A DNA stretch of 64,000 nucleotides from Elizabethkingia occulta (lineage in GTDB: Bacteria; Bacteroidota; Bacteroidia; Flavobacteriales; Weeksellaceae), in assembly GCF_002023715.1 (NCBI RefSeq), contig NZ_MAHX01000006.1, positions 62,001-126,000 of the forward strand. The letters run 5' to 3'. This document shows, in pieces, positions 18,047 through 26,890 of this stretch. Under the pieces are notes generated by a model. It saw only the letters and a program-made list of their open reading frames with translations. It was not told the origin of the DNA and made no database searches. A program made the position numbers and the translations under genes. Numbering within the stretch: position 1 is the first letter of the stretch; each line of letters begins with the position of its first letter.

Positions 18047-18068
18047 AACCACCTCTTTCGAGGTGGTT
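18047..18068 (-). terminator. Module-end hairpin 4
   Basis: AACCACCTC and GAGGTGGTT around TTTC, 4 bp past the SUKH-type gene. The stem sequence differs from the other module hairpins (AACCGCTTC). Confidence 0.85.
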
Positions 18069-18072
18069 AAAT

Positions 18073-18540
18073 TTAAAAGGAAATATTATTCTTTACCCTT
18101 CTTATACTTTCATTTACTAAAGCTGTAAAATCCCAACCATTAGGTTTAATCAATGGTTCGGATCCATCTTTTGCCAAAAAAGGCATTAATAAATAAACTT
18201 TTGGATCTTCTTCTTTTTCATCTAAAAGCAAAATACTATACATACTATCTAATACATCAAAAGCAAAAAAAGGTTTATCAAATTTCTGCCCTGCCCTCTC
18301 TAAGTCTTCTTTTGCATATTCCTGAAGTTGATCAAGTCCCTCTCCTAAAGTATCAAATCCACCATTAAAATAGTCTCCCGCCAAATATAAATACTCCCTA
18401 AATGCCTTGGGAAATTCCTTTCCCTGACTAAACTTTTTCTCTAATTGTTCTATTTCAACAATTGTTAATCCTTGGCTATTAGCTACTGTATTAGGTAAAT
18501 TTAAATTATTCTTAAGATTTACCATTATTTCGATAATCAT
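18073..18540 (-). CDS. SUKH (SMI1/KNR4) immunity protein
   Basis: A 155-aa protein with the SUKH pattern: LTIVEIEQLEKKF, PKAFREYLYLAGDYFNGGF, then FFAFDVLDSMYSILL and a C-terminal helix. SUKH proteins are the most common immunity family of nuclease and deaminase toxins. It follows the deaminase toxin gene by 4 bp and is followed by a hairpin, so it is the immunity partner of that toxin. Confidence 0.82.
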   Translation of the reverse strand: MIIEIMVNLKNNLNLPNTVANSQGLTIVEIEQLEKKFSQGKEFPKAFREYLYLAGDYFNGGFDTLGEGLDQLQEYAKEDLERAGQKFDKPFFAFDVLDSMYSILLLDEKEEDPKVYLLMPFLAKDGSEPLIKPNGWDFTALVNESIRRVKNNISF

Positions 18541-18544
18541 AACT

Positions 18545-19336
18545 TTATTTTTTCTTTTTAAGTTTTAATACAGTTTTCAAATCTTCTGTCCCTTTAATCA
18601 TTTCATCAGAAAACACTATAATTTTTATTTTCTTTCCTTTTGTTTTTAAATAGTTTTCCAACATTACAAATTCCCGCTTGCAACTACCACAAGTCTTAAA
18701 GATATTGCTGGTTTCAATTATAAATTCATCCCCTTTATTTGCATGGTTTTTAAGAAAATTGAAAATATATTTGATTTCACTATCATAATTTCTTGGTCTA
18801 TTTGCAAAATCTCCAGCTCCTCCTACAAATTTCTTAAAATTTTCCCAGTCATCAAGTACATTTATAGTATTTGGAGGTAGTTTGGGTGGATTACCAAAAT
18901 TATCTAACAATTTAGTTTTATCTCCCGATATAGAAAATTCTTCAACTTCCTCTATTAGTTTTCCTTTGCTTTTAATAATCGTTTTAAACTCTGCCTGGTT
19001 GAAGCCTTTCTTTAGAACTGGATAAGCATCCATGTATTTAAAATAAAGCTTTTTAAGATTACTAGAAAATATTTTTTTATTTATTATTTTACTTTTCCAT
19101 AATTTTTCCACCAATTCCTGATCATGAAATTTACTTCGTAAAGAAATATAATCTTCTATTTTTAATTCTTTTAAAAAACTTCTTGCCTGCTCAGCTTGTT
19201 TTTTCTTCACCCTTCTCTCTGCAGGTCTAGAAGCGTGATCCGCTACTTCATCTCCAAAGCCAAAGATTTCATTTAAGAGTTTCACCAGTTTCTGAAAAAT
19301 ATTCTTAACACCTTTCTTAAATTCCCGGATCAGCAA
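18545..19336 (-). CDS. Orphan toxin C-terminus: deaminase of the BURPS668_1122 type
   Basis: A 263-codon open stretch. Residues 1-55 are carrier linker (LIREFKKGVKNIFQKL, NEIFGFGDEVADHAS, AERRVKKK), then an unknown spacer, then a deaminase core near 200-250: RNYDSEIKYIFNFL (DSE in place of HxE), FIIETSNIFKTCGSCKREF (CxxC) and IKIIVF. The R-YDxE-K-I pattern plus late CxxC fits the BURPS668_1122 toxin-deaminase family. The apparent TTG start is within the linker; one extra base further upstream shifts the carrier frame, so it is probably a silent donor. SUKH immunity gene follows by 4 bp. Confidence 0.72.
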   Translation of the reverse strand: MLIREFKKGVKNIFQKLVKLLNEIFGFGDEVADHASRPAERRVKKKQAEQARSFLKELKIEDYISLRSKFHDQELVEKLWKSKIINKKIFSSNLKKLYFKYMDAYPVLKKGFNQAEFKTIIKSKGKLIEEVEEFSISGDKTKLLDNFGNPPKLPPNTINVLDDWENFKKFVGGAGDFANRPRNYDSEIKYIFNFLKNHANKGDEFIIETSNIFKTCGSCKREFVMLENYLKTKGKKIKIIVFSDEMIKGTEDLKTVLKLKKKK

Positions 19337-19385
19337 AGAAAAAAACTAAATGGCTCTTGGTCAACACATCTTTGTAGAATTAAAG
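19208..19385 (-). repeat. Toxin leader repeat, deaminase module
   Basis: Leader copy whose linker reads in frame from LIREF to AERRVK. Upstream of that, ACCAAGAGCC carries one more base than the carrier's ACAAGAGC, a frameshift. Confidence 0.85.
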
Positions 19386-19400
19386 ATTCAAAATAAAGAA

Positions 19401-19424
19401 AAACCGCTTCATGTGAAGCGGTTT
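19401..19424 (-). terminator. Module-end hairpin 5
   Basis: AAACCGCTTC and GAAGCGGTTT around ATGT, 5 bp past the Imm35-like gene. Identical to hairpin 2. Confidence 0.85.
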
Positions 19425-19429
19425 AAGGT

Positions 19430-19708
19430 TTAATCTTCCCAATCTTCAGCATAACCATGCTGTGTGATTGTAAAAAGAATTTCTCCCGTTTCTGCATCTA
19501 CATATACAAAGTATGGAATATCTTCTGTATAGCCCTCAATATCATAATTAATCACATAAACATTTCTGTTCTTTTCTTCATATTTACCATAATTAATATA
19601 CTCATTTTCTTTAAACCATATTTTTTCTTCATTAATATATGAATATTTTCTGTTCTTCTCTTTGATATAATTTTTCACATTTTCTAATGCTTGTTCTTTT
19701 GTTATCAT
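19430..19708 (-). CDS. Immunity protein of the zincin module (Imm35-like)
   Basis: A 92-aa soluble protein starting ITKEQALENVKNYIKEK, with PYFVYVDAETGEILFTITQ. The layout (N-terminal helix, beta meander, VD..TGEI) resembles Imm35/YrhB-type immunity proteins. It follows the metallopeptidase toxin by 7 bp. The pairing is clear from position; the family is a moderate call. Confidence 0.65.
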   Translation of the reverse strand: MITKEQALENVKNYIKEKNRKYSYINEEKIWFKENEYINYGKYEEKNRNVYVINYDIEGYTEDIPYFVYVDAETGEILFTITQHGYAEDWED

Positions 19709-19715
19709 GTTATAA

Positions 19716-20354
19716 TTATTTTAAATTTAGAATTTGATTAATATTTATTTCTTGCCGTTTTTTAGGTATATCATCTAATTTAAAAGGTAAAGTTTCTTTT
19801 ACAGGATTACCTAGATTATCAGTTTTTCCAATCCTTTCGTAATGAATGTTAATATAATTTTCCGCATGTTTTAATTCTTTCCTATTCAAATACTTGGAAT
19901 ACTCTATCATTTTATCATAAACATATTTTTCTCGATCTACTAAAGCTTTTTTTAAATAAGTCGTTTTTCCCAAATTTTGACAATCTCGAAAATGCATCAA
20001 TTCGTGGAGAAATTCATAAATCGTGGCATTTTCTCGTAAAATAATCTTCATGTTCTTACCATCTGTAATAAACATTGCCGCGTTATGAGGTTCCAATACT
20101 ACAGGATTACTATTTTTTGTAAAATACCCTTTTACTTCAAAAACGCCTTTACCTTCCCCTAATTGGAAATCTACTTTTAGATTTAATAAATAATCTTCAA
20201 TTTTGAATAAATCATCTAAGCTTAAAGATTGTCCCAAATATTTCCCTCTATCTATCAGAGAAACTTGCTTATTTTTTCTTTCAAGCCTTTTCTTTATTCT
20301 TTCCTGTTTCTTTTTCACCCTTCTCTCTGCCGGTGTAGAAGCACTATCCACCAC
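19716..20354 (-). CDS. Orphan toxin C-terminus: zincin metallopeptidase
   Basis: A 212-codon stretch beginning in the linker (STPAERRVKKKQ) and carrying FLHELMHFRDC (zinc-binding HExxH, ~130) followed by DREKYVYDKM and RKELKHAENYINIHYERIG. HExxH with the downstream RE..VYD and AE.YI pattern fits the Tox-MPTase4 zincin toxin family. The leader upstream has a TAA in NEIFGFG, so it is not expressed as a carrier fusion in its present place. Its peptide substrate is unknown. Confidence 0.78.
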   Translation of the reverse strand: MVDSASTPAERRVKKKQERIKKRLERKNKQVSLIDRGKYLGQSLSLDDLFKIEDYLLNLKVDFQLGEGKGVFEVKGYFTKNSNPVVLEPHNAAMFITDGKNMKIILRENATIYEFLHELMHFRDCQNLGKTTYLKKALVDREKYVYDKMIEYSKYLNRKELKHAENYINIHYERIGKTDNLGNPVKETLPFKLDDIPKKRQEININQILNLK

Positions 20355-20491
20355 TTCATCTCCAAAACCAAAGATTTAATTTAAGAGTTTTTCCAATTTC
20401 TGAAAAATATTCTTAACCCCCTTCTTAAATTCCCGTATCAGTAATGAAAAAAACTCAACAGCTCTTATCAACACATCTTTGGTAAAATTAA
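20316..20491 (-). repeat. Toxin leader repeat, zincin module
   Basis: Leader copy with the same N-stop-IFGFG nonsense change as the YwqJ-like module. Its close match to the neighbouring copies indicates duplication or gene conversion. Confidence 0.85.
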
Positions 20492-20510
20492 AGAATCAAA
20501 TAAAGAAAAA

Positions 20511-20532
20511 GACCGCTTCAAATGAAGCGGTC
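20511..20532 (-). terminator. Module-end hairpin 6
   Basis: GACCGCTTC and GAAGCGGTC around AAAT, 5 bp past the carrier's immunity gene. It would separate the expressed carrier/immunity unit from the downstream orphan modules. Confidence 0.85.
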
Positions 20533-20537
20533 GAAAA

Positions 20538-20783
20538 TTAATCATCAGAATATTTATCCAAATAATCTTTTTGTTCTTGAGATGTCATAAGGCTCCACTT
20601 TAACGAAGCAATATCATCATTTATTTTTTGAAACTCTAAAATTTCTAACTTATGTTTTTCCATGAAAATTTCTCTTTCTGTATCTGATAATTTAGAAGGA
20701 TTATCAAATAAAGTCTCTACAATATATTGATATTTTTCACGAATCTTCAACAACTTCTCCAATTTATCTTTGTTACTTTCCAT
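20538..20783 (-). CDS. Immunity protein of the carrier ADP-ribosyltransferase
   Basis: An 81-aa charged helical protein, paralogous to 15072-15308 and likewise ending QKDYLDKYS-x-D. It starts 1 bp after the carrier stop and is followed by a hairpin. Toxin-immunity pairing with the carrier's C-terminal ADP-ribosyltransferase is inferred from position and from the matching pair at the far end of the array. Confidence 0.72.
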   Translation of the reverse strand: MESNKDKLEKLLKIREKYQYIVETLFDNPSKLSDTEREIFMEKHKLEILEFQKINDDIASLKWSLMTSQEQKDYLDKYSDD

Positions 20784-20784
20784 T

Positions 20785-23043
20785 TTATTTTTCTTTAATT
20801 ATTATTGTTTTTATTTTTGAACCAAAAGGATCTAAAGGATTAATATTCTCGGTAAATTTATCAACATAGAAAGTAGTATTACTTTTAAAAATAACCTCAG
20901 CTTCATCTTTTAATGTAGAAATTGCCTCAATTAATTTTCCATTTTTAGATTCAATTCTAATTAATACTGTAAATTTCCTCTTTCTCATAGCTTCACCTAT
21001 CGAAAATAAATCATAACTACTTGAAGTAAAATGTTTATTAGTAATTTCTTTCCCAACTTTATAATATTCATTTATTTGGACATCAGTAAGATTTTCAATT
21101 CTATAAAGCAAACTTTCAGATTCATAAACAGGTAGTTTTTCCAGAGCTTCATTCATCAGTTTTTCTTGTGTGCTGTAAAACCCTGTCATCTTTATTTCTC
21201 CTCGTAGTGCTTTATTAAAATTCTTATACCCTCTATTGGTTGTATAAAATCTTAAAACAGCCTCTTCTTCATAGTTTAATAAATTACCAAAAGCTCTTTT
21301 TACTTTCCCATTAGATAAATCCCAATAAATTTCACTAAAATTTTTGTCTTTTAAAAGAATTTTTAATTCTGGCGATATTAAACCTAATTTTGCTGCTAAT
21401 CGTCTTGCCTTTGCTTTCTGCCTTTCCTTCACCCTTCTCTCGGCAGGTGTCAACGCGTGATCCGCTACATCTTCTCCAAAACCAAAAATTTCATTTAATA
21501 GCTTTTCTAATTTCTGAAAAATATTCTTAACCCCCTTCTTAAATTCCCGTATCAGTAATGAAAAAAACTCAACAGCTCTTGTCAACACATCTTTGGTAAA
21601 ATTAACAGATTTAGCAATAGCCTGAGAAATTTTCTCCAATGGACTGAGTATAAAACTTTCTACGGACTTGGCTAATTTGGCTACTGTAGCTGTTCCCCCG
21701 GTTAGTAGGGCTTCCACCACAATATCTATTATAATACCTGTAATATACCCATAGTAATATGCTACCTGAGAAAGCGTCAAACGAGTTGCCTTATTTATCA
21801 CTCCTTTTATAGTATAGATCTGAAAAGCGATAGACTGTTTAAAAAATTCAACATAATCAAATGACATAACTCCTTCTATGAAATCCTCCATCAGTTCCAG
21901 TAGCGTTTCCCCATAGATTATTTTGTTTTCACCAATATTCTGCATCGCAGCTACCGCCTTAAAGATAAACTCAATAAGAGAAAAGATCCCCGCAATAACA
22001 TCTACAAGGCTGTTATAAATACCACATAAAAACGCATTTGCTGTCTGGACTCCCTGATAGGCAATACCTAATAACCCTGTAACCGGGTCCCCCAGAAACT
22101 TCCTTAGCTGATCCAGCTGCTTAAAGAACCAATCGAATACCTGTGAGAATTTTTTAAGAACGAAATCGGGAAGAAATTTCCCGGCATTGCTTAATGGCCC
22201 TGTAAGGTTAGCACGTATCCCGTCTATCTTTCCAAAAAGACGCTCAACAATCTCAGCAGTCACTTTTTTTTGTCCTTCAAGGTTTGTATATGCACCTCCT
22301 TCAGCTTCATGTTGGTAATACTTTTTGATCTCGTCCGATAAAATCTGCGGAATAAATGTTGGGTCATACTCTCCTTCTTTCGGATTAGGATTCCAGCCGG
22401 TTTCTTCTATTTTAAACTTCGAGATATCATTACTCAACGCTTTGAAAAAAACCTCAGCCTCAGTAAGTATCCCTTTTGTAAAATAATTGAAAAATTCTCT
22501 GACAACCGTATCTTTTATACTGAGAAGCCAGTTGACAATATCTGTTTTGTTTTTGTAAATACCTTTATTGATCAATTCTCTCAACTCCTCCTGGGGTATC
22601 ATCCCCTGATATTCCCGTGTAAAATTCAGTATTTCTGCAAATTCCCCACTCCCGGGTTTGGTGAGACCAGCACCGGCTTTAGCCCGAACGACATTATTTT
22701 TCAGGTTACCGATGTCTGTTTCTATAAAAAGGATCAGCTCATTACTTTGAGGTAATGCTTCCATATAACGCTGCAAAAGGAAAGCTCCATTTTTACTCGC
22801 AAACAATACAACATCCATATTACCAATTTTCTTGCTATGGCGGGATTTATATACAGTAACCTCCTTTATATCTCCCGATAATGCAGTATCATCTGTATAG
22901 ATCTTGTACCCCTTACTTTCATCCATAGCTTTTCCACCATAATAGGTATCGGCTATTTGCCGTGAGGTCAACTGTCTTAATTCCGGAGGAGTTTCTTTTA
23001 CAGGAAATACTGGTACATTCTGATCTAACACAAGTGTACTCAT
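20785..23043 (-). CDS. Polymorphic toxin carrier with ADP-ribosyltransferase tip
   Basis: A 752-aa protein without a signal peptide. Residues ~1-330 form an unknown soluble part (RQIADTYYGGKAMDES near 30). Two hydrophobic helical zones follow (~335-390, GIYNSLVDVIAGIFSLIEFI; ~455-490, YITGIIIDIVVEALLTGG). Residues ~485-540 are the linker shared with the orphan modules (LIREFKKGVKNIFQKL, TPAERRVKERQ), and ~540-752 an ADP-ribosyltransferase with LLYRIEN, KHFTSSSYD and DEAEVIF. The hydrophobic zone recalls the translocation regions of other polymorphic toxins. It is the only intact carrier here and has its immunity gene 1 bp downstream. The export route is unknown. Confidence 0.8.
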   Translation of the reverse strand: MSTLVLDQNVPVFPVKETPPELRQLTSRQIADTYYGGKAMDESKGYKIYTDDTALSGDIKEVTVYKSRHSKKIGNMDVVLFASKNGAFLLQRYMEALPQSNELILFIETDIGNLKNNVVRAKAGAGLTKPGSGEFAEILNFTREYQGMIPQEELRELINKGIYKNKTDIVNWLLSIKDTVVREFFNYFTKGILTEAEVFFKALSNDISKFKIEETGWNPNPKEGEYDPTFIPQILSDEIKKYYQHEAEGGAYTNLEGQKKVTAEIVERLFGKIDGIRANLTGPLSNAGKFLPDFVLKKFSQVFDWFFKQLDQLRKFLGDPVTGLLGIAYQGVQTANAFLCGIYNSLVDVIAGIFSLIEFIFKAVAAMQNIGENKIIYGETLLELMEDFIEGVMSFDYVEFFKQSIAFQIYTIKGVINKATRLTLSQVAYYYGYITGIIIDIVVEALLTGGTATVAKLAKSVESFILSPLEKISQAIAKSVNFTKDVLTRAVEFFSLLIREFKKGVKNIFQKLEKLLNEIFGFGEDVADHALTPAERRVKERQKAKARRLAAKLGLISPELKILLKDKNFSEIYWDLSNGKVKRAFGNLLNYEEEAVLRFYTTNRGYKNFNKALRGEIKMTGFYSTQEKLMNEALEKLPVYESESLLYRIENLTDVQINEYYKVGKEITNKHFTSSSYDLFSIGEAMRKRKFTVLIRIESKNGKLIEAISTLKDEAEVIFKSNTTFYVDKFTENINPLDPFGSKIKTIIIKEK
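21430..21605 (-). repeat. Toxin leader repeat, the copy inside the carrier gene
   Basis: The only in-frame copy of the leader, encoding the junction between carrier and toxin tip. It provides ~175 bp of homology to each of the four orphan toxin modules. Confidence 0.85.
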
Positions 23044-23071
23044 AATTTCTAAATTTTAAAGATTAATAAGA

Positions 23072-23092
23072 AGGGCGGCAGTATACCGCCCT
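23072..23092 (-). terminator. Intergenic hairpin between the 1258-aa and carrier genes
   Basis: AGGGCGG and CCGCCCT around a 7-nt loop. On the minus strand it lies 22 bp past the stop of the large gene and 29 bp before the carrier start. It lacks a long T-run, so it may act as a partial terminator or mRNA-end stabiliser that lowers carrier expression. Confidence 0.6.
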
Positions 23093-23113
23093 CTCTGATA
23101 TTTATTACAAAGC

Positions 23114-26100
23114 TTATTGAAGAGCTTCTTTCAGATCATCCAATGATAACTGAGCAACAACCTGCTTAGGGTCGTCCTTGGTGGTCAGCTGGATATAATC
23201 ATTATTGATTTCCATACTACCTACCATTTTACTTTCAGGAGCCTGCATTGTAGCATCATTCTTTTCGAAATTACTTTCTGTAATCAGTGCTTTTGGATCT
23301 TCAAAATCTTTTGGATCTTCCTGTGTAAAAGGAAGAGCGTGTTCTACTTTCAATCCTATGCTTTCCGCCTGAAGAATCGTAAGTGGCGTAGGTACGCGGG
23401 TAATCCATGCTTTTCCGTACACTTCACCTTCTGTTTCCTTCAACTCATCTACGATAGACAGATACAACGGATCTCCAATTACAGGGACTTCACCACCATT
23501 CCAGATTTTACCGGTTACCATATAATACTGTACAGCATCTTCAAATCCGGGACGTACGGTCACTACGACTCTTGCCATACCACTTCTAAGGAAAGATCTG
23601 AATAAAGGATCTATATTTTCTGACTGATACATTGTTCCCCAGTCATTTCTAGATCCCCAGTAATAAGGGTAGTAGTTGTAGGAAATAATTTCCCATTCAA
23701 AAGCCTGTTCCATAAATTTGGCAAGAGAGGCATACTGATCAAGTTCTTCTCTTTTTATCTGGAAATTCTTAACATCATCCCCCTCGTACATATGTCTGCC
23801 TAAGGATTTCTGTGATCTGTCATCTACCAGATAGGCAATACAATTATGCTTCAGTACTTCCTGTTCTATTTGTCGGTAGAACAATGGGTTAGTCCCTTTA
23901 ATTTCTCCTGCTTTTGCATCTTCGTTGGCTACTTTTTGATTGTATTCTACCATCGCATCTTCATAAGCTCTGATAATTTGATTGAAAGTCTTCTGCAACC
24001 ATTCATCTTTTACTTCCTTATTCAGAACACAATCCAGAGAAATATTTATTGTTACGCCGGCTGTATCACCACTTTCAAAAGCAAACCCTACATTTTTAGC
24101 ATATTTTTTTCTAAAAAAGAATTCCTGGTCTATAGCAATATGTGCATTGTGCTCAGCCACTAATTTAGAAACATCACCCACGGTGACTCTGATATGTGTC
24201 CATTCAAATCTGTCCGGCTGGAAGAAGTGACTGGCATTTAGCCAACCACCGGATGTTGTATACCCCTCCGGAATCTCTATTGAATCGGATTTTGCAGCCA
24301 TTTCTCCTTTAATCTCAGCATTGCTTACACTAATAGCCTTGGTAACTCTTACTTCATTTTCCGGTCGTTTCTCAATTTCTACATTGTATTTACTCTGCCA
24401 GTATTTTAGTATATTCTCGTCATTCAGGGAGCTATAATCTGTCATTGTAAATATGCCCGATTTTCGCGGATCTATAGGTAACTCAATAGTTTTTTGATCT
24501 TTCAGAGATTTCATTGCAAGAGAATGAAGTTTTGCAGGCTGAGGGATCGAAAACTCAAACATTAATCGTTTCCCATATCTATGTACTTGGTTTTTCATTA
24601 GTTTATCCACCCATCTGTAAACACCCACTACGTGTTTATCACCTTTACGATTGTCGAATCCATGTGAATTGTTTTCTTCAAACTCTTCAATGATCTTTTC
24701 AATACGCTCTTCGTGTACTTTTCTTACCACACGGTCCAGAGCCCTTACGGTAATATCCTGTGCCTGGGTTACTGCCTGTCTCATACTTTCTTCCTTGGAA
24801 CGATGATTTGCAAAACTTGCTCCAATACTAAATTGTGCATTTAAAGCACTAAATGTGGTATTGGTATTAATCCCCATATCCGTGGACTCCTGTAGTACCT
24901 TTGCTACTTCAGATTGCATTTCAAACCTTTCGGTTGTAGTTGTATCGGTTAATTGTTCTCTTTCGCTATCAGAAGAAAAAGTTTCTGTCACTTCACTTCT
25001 TCTCAGTCTTCTGGTAGACTTGTCACGATATTCGCGTGCCATTATATTTTCAATGTTGGCGACTTCTCCTTCTACATAGGCATGGGTCGATTGTTCTACT
25101 CTCAGATAATCTGAGATCCCCAGTCTTTTAATCCCAAAATCTGACGGGATAAATGAATTGGCATTATCACCGTTTTCAATATGGTTCATTAAATAGAAGA
25201 AAACATCCTTGTCACCTATATATCCCCCGTAGCCATCAACTACAGCCTGTAATCTCTGACCGTTTATCCTGCATTCAATGATAAACTTTGAATATTTACC
25301 GAAGTCATTCTCCATCAGATTATTTTCAAAAAAGTCACGGCAGGTAAAAAATGAGGGATATGGGTTTATTGTTACATAACTACCTTTCTTCATAGCTCCT
25401 GATTCGCTGACTAATCTGTAAGATAAAATTTCTACAGGAATATCTTTTCCTACATTAATGGATAAAGCCATTTCTACATGATTCCCATCATCCTGATCAT
25501 TGAGTCTTGAGGTAAGCAATCCATTGTATTTAATTTTATCTTTCTCTTCGGTTGCTATTTTTTGTGAAGGAATAAGCACTCCCCCAACACTGACATAGCT
25601 GACTTGATTTAGGTCCGTATTGGTAATAATTCCATCATTAACCTCTTTGATATGATCCGTAATCACCTCTTTAATCTCATTGAAATTCAAATACTGGTCG
25701 TCCGGAAAAACAATGTACTTTTCTCCTAATTCCAATATATTTTCAGGCTTTACCCCGTTATTTGCTATTTCTTCTTCGGTAGAAGGAGTACCTATTAATT
25801 CTGCAAATAATTCCAATAATGGTTCTGATAATTTATTTTTAAAAACGGTAAGATCTCTTTGCGCCGGAGCATTAAAAGTAAACTCCGGAAGATCCGGCTT
25901 GGGAACTGCATTAAGAGCCTGTTTTTTCTGTGCTTCAGTCATTGCTTCTGTAAATGTTGCTTCTACATCCAACAAAGCATCCCGATAGGCACTTTGCAAT
26001 GGCTGAATCGTTTTCTGAAATTCACTAACCGCAGTATCATAAGATTTAGCCACATTTTTGTTGTATACAGTATCAAGCTGTTTTATCTCGATTTTTAAAT

Positions 26101-26890
26101 CTTCCAATTTCCGCTTTTTCTCATTATAAGAATTAAGTGACTGTTGTCTGATGAAAGACTGTTTTGCTTCTTCAGACAATGCTTGCTCCTGAGAATTGTT
26201 TTCAAAAATATAGGAGCTTCCGATTTTCGTTTCATTTACAGTAAAAATCATCTCGCTCTCTTCTTTTGTTACAGAGTCGATAAACAAATAGTTAGGAATC
26301 ACAACTTTTGCAGAGGCTATTTTCTGAAGTTGTACTCTTTTTTTATCTTCATTCTCTTCCTCAATCTGGAAAAATTTCACATAATAATTGACCGCCTGTA
26401 AAGATTGAATAATAGCTTCCTTAGTATAAAAATCTTCTTGTGTCAGCATTTGATAAATTAGACTGTCCCACAATGTTTTTACTTCTTCGGATTCGGGATT
26501 TAATAATTTGTTTTCAACAGATGCTGCTGTTTCAATCTTTGTTTTTAATGCATCCATTAACACGTTGATATCTGCAATTGTTTCCCAATTTCTTTTTTGT
26601 GCCAGCTTTTTCCCAGCTTCAAAGAAATCACCAACTATAGCTTTAAGCTCCTCTTCAGTTTTTTTTATAGTTGCTACCAAAGGGTCTTTAATAAGTTTTT
26701 CTAAAAAAAAATCGATTTTGGAAATTCCTTTAGCCGGAGACCATTCCTGAACAAGACTATCGAAATAACCTATTGTTTTAGTATCTCTTAAAATAAAGTT
26801 ATCATTATCCTGAGCCTCCGCTAGCTGTGGATTTCTAAGATTGGTAAAGCGGAAAAGTGTTTGTGCTGCATTGCTGCTGTTTGTATTCAT
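23114..26890 (-). CDS. Large protein of the toxin locus, unknown family
   Basis: A 1258-aa protein with no signal peptide or membrane segment. The first ~350 residues are helical and charged, with coiled-coil stretches (~240-330). Near 590-690 there is a Thr/Ser/Glu-rich segment after IENIMAREYRDKSTRRLRR, then alternating helices with GVYRWVDKLMKNQVHRYGKR. The C-terminal half is beta-rich with aromatic runs (SYNYYPYYWGSRNDWGTMY). I cannot name a family; I have an impression of similar unnamed proteins beside toxins in other bacteria. It sits between the fibre-like gene and the carrier, so a structural or delivery role is inferred. Confidence 0.7.
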   Translation of the reverse strand: MNTNSSNAAQTLFRFTNLRNPQLAEAQDNDNFILRDTKTIGYFDSLVQEWSPAKGISKIDFFLEKLIKDPLVATIKKTEEELKAIVGDFFEAGKKLAQKRNWETIADINVLMDALKTKIETAASVENKLLNPESEEVKTLWDSLIYQMLTQEDFYTKEAIIQSLQAVNYYVKFFQIEEENEDKKRVQLQKIASAKVVIPNYLFIDSVTKEESEMIFTVNETKIGSSYIFENNSQEQALSEEAKQSFIRQQSLNSYNEKKRKLEDLKIEIKQLDTVYNKNVAKSYDTAVSEFQKTIQPLQSAYRDALLDVEATFTEAMTEAQKKQALNAVPKPDLPEFTFNAPAQRDLTVFKNKLSEPLLELFAELIGTPSTEEEIANNGVKPENILELGEKYIVFPDDQYLNFNEIKEVITDHIKEVNDGIITNTDLNQVSYVSVGGVLIPSQKIATEEKDKIKYNGLLTSRLNDQDDGNHVEMALSINVGKDIPVEILSYRLVSESGAMKKGSYVTINPYPSFFTCRDFFENNLMENDFGKYSKFIIECRINGQRLQAVVDGYGGYIGDKDVFFYLMNHIENGDNANSFIPSDFGIKRLGISDYLRVEQSTHAYVEGEVANIENIMAREYRDKSTRRLRRSEVTETFSSDSEREQLTDTTTTERFEMQSEVAKVLQESTDMGINTNTTFSALNAQFSIGASFANHRSKEESMRQAVTQAQDITVRALDRVVRKVHEERIEKIIEEFEENNSHGFDNRKGDKHVVGVYRWVDKLMKNQVHRYGKRLMFEFSIPQPAKLHSLAMKSLKDQKTIELPIDPRKSGIFTMTDYSSLNDENILKYWQSKYNVEIEKRPENEVRVTKAISVSNAEIKGEMAAKSDSIEIPEGYTTSGGWLNASHFFQPDRFEWTHIRVTVGDVSKLVAEHNAHIAIDQEFFFRKKYAKNVGFAFESGDTAGVTINISLDCVLNKEVKDEWLQKTFNQIIRAYEDAMVEYNQKVANEDAKAGEIKGTNPLFYRQIEQEVLKHNCIAYLVDDRSQKSLGRHMYEGDDVKNFQIKREELDQYASLAKFMEQAFEWEIISYNYYPYYWGSRNDWGTMYQSENIDPLFRSFLRSGMARVVVTVRPGFEDAVQYYMVTGKIWNGGEVPVIGDPLYLSIVDELKETEGEVYGKAWITRVPTPLTILQAESIGLKVEHALPFTQEDPKDFEDPKALITESNFEKNDATMQAPESKMVGSMEINNDYIQLTTKDDPKQVVAQLSLDDLKEALQ

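Noticed and set aside
14976..20532. Regularly spaced hairpins as a CRISPR array
   Set aside because: The spacing is 1-2 kb and the intervals contain genes; there are no short direct repeats with spacers or cas genes.
23846..24163. Plus-strand frames within the 1258-aa gene
   Set aside because: Short, Phe/Ile/Ser-rich shadows of a well-formed gene on the minus strand.
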